DNA from: Agaribacterium haliotis
Lineage (GTDB): Bacteria; Pseudomonadota; Gammaproteobacteria; Pseudomonadales; Cellvibrionaceae
NCBI RefSeq assembly: GCF_002312815.1
Contig: NZ_NKQJ01000004.1
Location: 62,001 to 126,000 of the forward strand
Length of the DNA: 64,000 nucleotides
Direction: 5' to 3'
Shown here: in pieces, positions 59,888 through 64,000 of the stretch
How positions within the stretch are numbered: position 1 is the first letter of the stretch
Layout of the letters: each line of letters opens with the position of its first letter
Made by a program: the position numbers and the translations under genes
Notes under the pieces: model-generated
What the model was told of the DNA's origin: nothing
The model's input: only the letters and a program-made list of their open reading frames with translations
The model's database searches: none

Positions 59888-60475
59888 TTAAAAACCGACA
59901 ACTAAATTGGGGATGAGACGCACACTGACGGCAGTGGCGTAGACGAGCTTTTGCAGTATCACCATGCCCATGCCGATAAACATCACTGAAAAATCCAGGC
60001 CGCCAAGCGCGGGAATAATTTTTCTAACGGGGTCTACAATCGGCGCCATAAGCTGATGCACCAATAGCAATAACGGGTGGCGGCTGTGCGGTGCAACAAA
60101 GCTTGATATGACCATGACAATGATGCACGCAAATACGATGTAGCAAACGATATTGAGTATGCCGAGTGTACCCCAGAGCAGTAGTTGCAAAGGGCTGTAC
60201 CAGCTTTGGAAAAGTATCAGGCAAAGCAGCTCACTGATGAATAATTGTACCAACAAGGCGAGCACAACAGCGGCGAGATCGACACCGAAGATGCCGGGAA
60301 TAATACGCCGAAGTGGAATAAGTAACGGGTTGGTGATTTTTACAATAGCCTGTGAAAACGGGTTGTAAAAATCTGCGCGGGCGAGCTGGAGAAAAAAGCG
60401 CAGGATAACAAACAGCAAAAACAAGCTGCCGAGGCTGCCGACAATAAAAGTCAGGATGTCTTGCGTAGTACTCAT
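59888..60475 (-). CDS. yggT: YggT family membrane protein
   Basis: A 195-residue inner-membrane protein with two copies of the YggT module, each with two helices. The first has [20 protein letters not shown] and [13 protein letters not shown], the second [20 protein letters not shown] and [15 protein letters not shown]. The family is implicated in osmotic or potassium homeostasis and cell-envelope processes but is not biochemically defined. It overlaps proC by four bases. The setting between proC and metX is standard in Pseudomonas. Confidence 0.94.
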   Translation of the reverse strand: MSTTQDILTFIVGSLGSLFLLFVILRFFLQLARADFYNPFSQAIVKITNPLLIPLRRIIPGIFGVDLAAVVLALLVQLFISELLCLILFQSWYSPLQLLLWGTLGILNIVCYIVFACIIVMVISSFVAPHSRHPLLLLVHQLMAPIVDPVRKIIPALGGLDFSVMFIGMGMVILQKLVYATAVSVRLIPNLVVGF

Positions 60476-61326
60476 GGTTTTTTTCCTAGTTGGTCAGATA
60501 GTTCGACGGCGCGTTCGGCGCAGGCTTGCATGGCTTTTTCAACCGTCTTGCGCAAGCCCTCTTGTTCAAAACAGTTGATGGCGCGCTCGGTTGTGCCGTT
60601 GGGGGAGGTCACTTGGCGGCGAAGCTCCGCGACGTCGATGTCGCTGCTATAAGCGAGTTCAGCAGCGCCACGCGCTGTTTGTATCGCCAGCGATGCGGCT
60701 GTTTGTTGGTCTAGGCCGAGCTTGCAGCCGGCTTCTTTCATGGCTTCAATAAACAAGAAAAAATATGCCGGGCCACTGCCGCTGACGGCAGTGACGGCAT
60801 CGATTAGCTCTTCGCTATCGACGTGCTGGCATAGCCCCACTGCTTCAAGTACAGCACTTGCTTGATCGCGCTGCGCCGTTGAACACAGTTTGTTGCAATA
60901 CAAACCGCTGGCACCGAGACCTATTGCAGAGGGGGTATTGGGCATGCTGCGGGCAATGGCGAAATCTCCGAGCCAATACTGCAGGCTGTCGCTGCGTATG
61001 CCGGCGGCCACACTTAAAACCAGGGTGCCGGGCTCAAGTTCACTTTTAATTTCTTCGCAGAGTGTTTGCAGTCGCTGCGGTTTTACCGCCAGTACAACAA
61101 TATCGGCGTGCTTGACCGCATTTTTGTTGTCGGTACCGCAATCGATGCCCAGTTTTTCGCTAACGCGTCTAGCGCTTTCGGCGCTGGCGGTGGTTGCGCA
61201 CAGTTGCGAATGGGTAAGCCCCTGCTTTAGCAGGCCGTTGATAATTGCTTGGGCCATGTTGCCGGCGCCGAGGAAGCTCAATTTGAGCGCTGGATTTAGA
61301 GACACAGTGTGATCCGAGTGATTCAT
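60472..61326 (-). CDS. proC: Pyrroline-5-carboxylate reductase
   Basis: ProC catalyses the last step of proline synthesis, reducing pyrroline-5-carboxylate with NAD(P)H. The 284-residue product has the Rossmann motif LSFLGAGNMAQAIINGLLKQ, IVVLAVKPQRLQTL, then ARSMPNTPSAIGLGASGLYC and the C-terminal signature LIDAVTAVSGSGPAYFFLFI plus RRQVTSPNGTTERAI. It starts 15 bases after yggS. Confidence 0.97.
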   Translation of the reverse strand: MNHSDHTVSLNPALKLSFLGAGNMAQAIINGLLKQGLTHSQLCATTASAESARRVSEKLGIDCGTDNKNAVKHADIVVLAVKPQRLQTLCEEIKSELEPGTLVLSVAAGIRSDSLQYWLGDFAIARSMPNTPSAIGLGASGLYCNKLCSTAQRDQASAVLEAVGLCQHVDSEELIDAVTAVSGSGPAYFFLFIEAMKEAGCKLGLDQQTAASLAIQTARGAAELAYSSDIDVAELRRQVTSPNGTTERAINCFEQEGLRKTVEKAMQACAERAVELSDQLGKKP

Positions 61327-61341
61327 TTAGACAGTGGTGGT

Positions 61342-62028
61342 TTAGCTGCGCGGGCCAAAAAGTGCGCTGCCAATTCTAACAATTGTGGCGCCTTCGGCAA
61401 TTGCTGCATCCATATCCGCGCTCATGCCCATTGATAGAGTATCCATATTTAGCTGGTTCTGTGCATTGATCTTATGCATAAGCTCGCGCGCTTGGGCAAA
61501 GATTGTACGCTGGGCCTTGTAGTTGTTGCGCTGCTTGGGAATGAGCATCAAGCCGCGCAGCTGAATGTTATCAAGCCCGTTAATCTGACGGCAAAGTTCG
61601 CTGGCATGTTTTGCCTGGACGCCGGCTTTGCTGTCTTCGTTGTCGAGATTCAGCTGGACACAAACTTGCAGTGGCGCTTTATTTTGGTCGCGCTGCTCGC
61701 TTAATCTCTGAGCGACTTTGAGCCTGTCGACGCTGTGTACCCAGTCAAAGTGCTCGGCGATGGCGCGTGTTTTATTGGATTGAATCGGGCCGATAAAGTG
61801 CCAGCGCAGCTTGAAATCTGCGAGCAGTTTTTGGTGGGCGAGTGCTTCTTGCAGGTAGTTTTCACCAAAATCAATCAGGCCCGATGTCGCCGCTTCGAGC
61901 AATTTTTCATCACTTTGTTTTTTACTTACTCCGAGTAGAGTGATTTCGTTGGCATTCCGTTCGCTAGAGCAAGCCGCAGCTTGTATCTGATTTTGGAGTT
62001 GCGATAGTGTGTCGTTTATTCTGTGCAT
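61342..62028 (-). CDS. yggS: Pyridoxal-phosphate homeostasis protein YggS
   Basis: A 228-residue alanine-racemase-like TIM-barrel protein that binds PLP. It has ITLLGVSKKQSDEKLLEAA with the PLP Lys, DFGENYLQEALAHQ, WHFIGPIQSNKTRAIAEHFD followed by WVHSVDRLK, and LSMGMSADMDAAIAEGATIV then RIGSALFGPRS. It buffers free PLP in the cytoplasm. It is divergent from pilT, as in many gammaproteobacteria. Confidence 0.96.
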   Translation of the reverse strand: MHRINDTLSQLQNQIQAAACSSERNANEITLLGVSKKQSDEKLLEAATSGLIDFGENYLQEALAHQKLLADFKLRWHFIGPIQSNKTRAIAEHFDWVHSVDRLKVAQRLSEQRDQNKAPLQVCVQLNLDNEDSKAGVQAKHASELCRQINGLDNIQLRGLMLIPKQRNNYKAQRTIFAQARELMHKINAQNQLNMDTLSMGMSADMDAAIAEGATIVRIGSALFGPRS

Positions 62029-62176
62029 ATACTGATAGTTGCTAAGAGCTCTCTCGGGAGCATTATTGTGCTCGATTCAGCCTGAATTTTCTCGTTCCAG
62101 GCTTTTTATTAAAACCCATTGTTTAGCGCAAGGCGCGTTAAACCGGCCCGAGTGGGCCAGACGTCAGAGGCAAGTT

Positions 62177-63211
62177 ATGGATATTACGGAGTTACTCGCT
62201 TTTTCTGCCAAGCAGGGCGCGTCGGATTTGCATCTAAGTGCCGGTTTGCCGCCGATGATCCGCGTAGATGGCGATGTGCGCCGAATCAATGTGCCACCAA
62301 TGAAGCACAAACAAGTTCACGGTCTGATCTATGAGATCATGAACGATAAACAGCGCAAAGACTACGAAGAGTTCCTCGAAACCGATTTTTCATTTGAAGT
62401 GCCTGGTGTCGCCCGCTTCAGGGTAAATGCCTTTAACCAGCACCGCGGCGCCGGAGCCGTATTTCGTACGATTCCATCGAAGGTATTGACGATGGAAGAG
62501 CTGGGCATGGGGCAAGTGTTTAGAGATATCTGCGCCGTACCGCGAGGCTTGGTGTTGGTGACGGGGCCAACCGGCTCCGGTAAGTCAACGACCCTTGCGG
62601 CGATGATGGACTTTATTAACGAGTCTAAATACGAACATATTCTGACCATCGAAGACCCCATCGAATTTGTGCACGAAAGTAAAAAGTGCCTGGTGAACCA
62701 GCGCGAGGTGCACAAAGATACGCACGGGTTTGCTGAAGCTCTGCGCTCGGCTTTGCGTGAAGACCCCGATATTATTCTTGTTGGTGAGATGCGAGATCTG
62801 GAAACTATTCGCCTGGCCCTGACGGCAGCGGAGACGGGGCACTTGGTATTTGGCACCTTGCACACCACGTCTGCGGCAAAAACGATTGACCGGGTTGTCG
62901 ACGTCTTCCCAGCGGCGGAAAAAGACATGGTGCGCTCCATGCTCTCTGAGTCACTGCAGGCGGTTATTTCGCAGACGCTGCTGAAGCGTTCGGGTGGTGG
63001 CCGGGTCGCCGCACATGAAATTATGCGCGGTACACCGGCCATTCGTAACTTGATTCGTGAAGACAAGGTCGCGCAAATGTACTCTGCCATTCAGACTGGC
63101 GGTTCACTTGGCATGCAGACTATGGATCAGTGCCTCGCTGACTTGGTGGAGCGCCGTATTGTTACCCGCGATATCGCCAAAGAAAAAGCAAAGATGCCCG
63201 AAAACTTCTAA
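62177..63211 (+). CDS. pilT: Type IV pilus retraction ATPase PilT
   Basis: PilT depolymerises type IV pili to drive twitching motility. The 344-residue product begins MDITELLAFSAKQGASDLHL. Walker A is GPTGSGKSTTLAAM, the Asp box is ILTIEDPIEFVH, Walker B DPDIILVGEMRDLETIRLAL, His box TGHLVFGTLHTTSAAKT, and the retraction signature AIRNLIREDK is intact. The frame opens at 62039, but ATG 62177 fits the family start. It is followed by pilU. Confidence 0.97.
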   Translation: MDITELLAFSAKQGASDLHLSAGLPPMIRVDGDVRRINVPPMKHKQVHGLIYEIMNDKQRKDYEEFLETDFSFEVPGVARFRVNAFNQHRGAGAVFRTIPSKVLTMEELGMGQVFRDICAVPRGLVLVTGPTGSGKSTTLAAMMDFINESKYEHILTIEDPIEFVHESKKCLVNQREVHKDTHGFAEALRSALREDPDIILVGEMRDLETIRLALTAAETGHLVFGTLHTTSAAKTIDRVVDVFPAAEKDMVRSMLSESLQAVISQTLLKRSGGGRVAAHEIMRGTPAIRNLIREDKVAQMYSAIQTGGSLGMQTMDQCLADLVERRIVTRDIAKEKAKMPENF

Positions 63212-63255
63212 CACGGTCTAAATTATAAAAAGCTGCTGAGCTACGGGAAAAAATT

Positions 63256-64000
63256 ATGGAACTCGATCGCCTGCTGTCACTGATGGTTGAGAAAAAAGCC
63301 TCGGATCTGTTTATTACTGCAGGCGTTCCGCCATCCATTAAGGTGCACGGCCGCATTGTGCCGGTCAGTTCAACTCCTCTGTCGCCGGAAAAAGCGCGAG
63401 AGACGGTGCTGTCGGTGATGAACGAGCGCCAGCGCAAAGAGTTTGTCGAAAACAAAGAGTTGAACTTTGCCATCTCCGCCCGCGGTGTCGGCCGCTTTCG
63501 TACATCGGCGTTTTTCCAGCGCAATCTCGCCGGCATGGTGTTGCGGCGGATTGAAACTCAGATCCCCCAGATCGATGAGCTCGGCCTGCCTGAGGTAATC
63601 AAAGAGCTGGCCATGACCAAGCGCGGCCTGGTGATTTTTGTTGGGGCGACTGGAACCGGTAAATCAACCTCGCTGGCGGCGATGATCGGCCACCGCAATC
63701 GCAATTCAAAGGGCCATATTATTTCGATTGAGGACCCGATTGAATTTATCCATCAGCACGACGGCTGTGTAATTACTCAGCGCGAAGTCGGTATTGATAC
63801 TGAGAGTTTTGAAATTGCTCTGAAAAATACCCTGCGTCAGGCTCCGGATGTTATCCTCATTGGCGAGGTGCGTTCACGCGAGACCATGGATCACGCTATC
63901 GCGTTTGCTGAAACTGGTCACCTTTGCCTCTGTACTTTGCACGCGAACAATGCCAACCAGGCGCTCGATCGCATTATTCACTTCTTCCCGGCCGATCGCC
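63256..64000 (+). CDS. pilU: Type IV pilus retraction-associated ATPase PilU, 5' part
   Basis: The gene starts at ATG 63256 and runs off the window end; 248 codons are visible. The protein starts MELDRLLSLMVEKKASDLFI. It has Walker A GATGTGKSTSLAAM, Asp box ISIEDPIEFIHQHDGC, Walker B APDVILIGEVRSRETMDHAI and His box TGHLCLCTLHANNANQA. PilU assists PilT in retraction. It is 44 bases downstream of pilT, probably one operon. Confidence 0.95.
   Translation, partial: MELDRLLSLMVEKKASDLFITAGVPPSIKVHGRIVPVSSTPLSPEKARETVLSVMNERQRKEFVENKELNFAISARGVGRFRTSAFFQRNLAGMVLRRIETQIPQIDELGLPEVIKELAMTKRGLVIFVGATGTGKSTSLAAMIGHRNRNSKGHIISIEDPIEFIHQHDGCVITQREVGIDTESFEIALKNTLRQAPDVILIGEVRSRETMDHAIAFAETGHLCLCTLHANNANQALDRIIHFFPADR

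Noticed and set aside
62362-63090. 242-codon minus-strand frame
   Set aside because: Antisense to pilT, whose ATPase motifs are complete.

Overview
The window reads as a chromosome segment of a Gram-negative, flagellated and type-IV-piliated gammaproteobacterium. The gene order resembles Pseudomonas and the marine Cellvibrionales (Saccharophagus/Teredinibacter-like). Evidence: pilU-pilT-yggS-proC-yggT-metX-metW-DUF4426-rdgB in the Pseudomonas order, algP-like/rsd/dsbB together, hisI-hisE-tatABC, and PomAB-type stators beside xseB. Genus-level placement is inference. No rRNA, tRNA, CRISPR array, prophage or transposase was seen.

Layout. 0-8 kb: the 3' end of rpoH, then ygdD-trmB-TIGR02444 (+) facing an algP-like/WD40/rsd/dsbB block (-), with a nested inverted repeat at their junction. 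A FliL-like gene follows, then gshA with a small gene carrying a 12-copy hexanucleotide repeat. 8-20 kb: a complete 12-gene type II secretion operon, gspC to gspN (the prepilin peptidase is not here). 20-31 kb: a periplasmic ApbE, then a tightly overlapping nine-gene operon. It encodes an exported coiled-coil protein, a large exported TPR protein, a 967-residue TPR lipoprotein, a second TPR lipoprotein, a small exported protein, a TolQ/ExbB-like channel, two ExbD/TolR-like proteins and a proline-rich protein with a TonB/AgmX-PglI-like C-terminus. This looks like a proton-driven envelope-spanning machine related to the Agl-Glt machinery of Myxococcus. It is the most interesting system in the window.

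31-44 kb is accessory and signalling DNA. Two paralogous histidine kinase/response-regulator pairs share a REC-DUF3369 core but differ in output: HD-GYP in one, degenerate GGDEF in the other. They flank a solute-binding protein, an ABC exporter, YjbQ, SlyD and a HAD phosphatase. 44-51 kb (mostly -) holds pip-dtd-pxpABC, a lipoprotein, tatABC, hisE/hisI and xseB. 51-54 kb (+) holds pomA-pomB plus a PilZ-like gene, then a gene-poor AT-rich stretch and an HNH nuclease. 54-57 kb has an SMP-30 family enzyme and an EAL phosphodiesterase. 57-64 kb is the conserved pilT neighbourhood, ending inside pilU.

How it fits together: the window is rich in envelope export and motility (T2SS, Tat, pilT/pilU, PomAB and the Glt-like machine) and in cyclic-di-GMP turnover or sensing (HD-GYP, EAL, PilZ, degenerate GGDEF). 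This fits a surface-associated, polymer-degrading lifestyle, which is inference. Start codons were moved from the longest reading frame where overlap with the upstream stop, a Shine-Dalgarno or a signal peptide favoured it.
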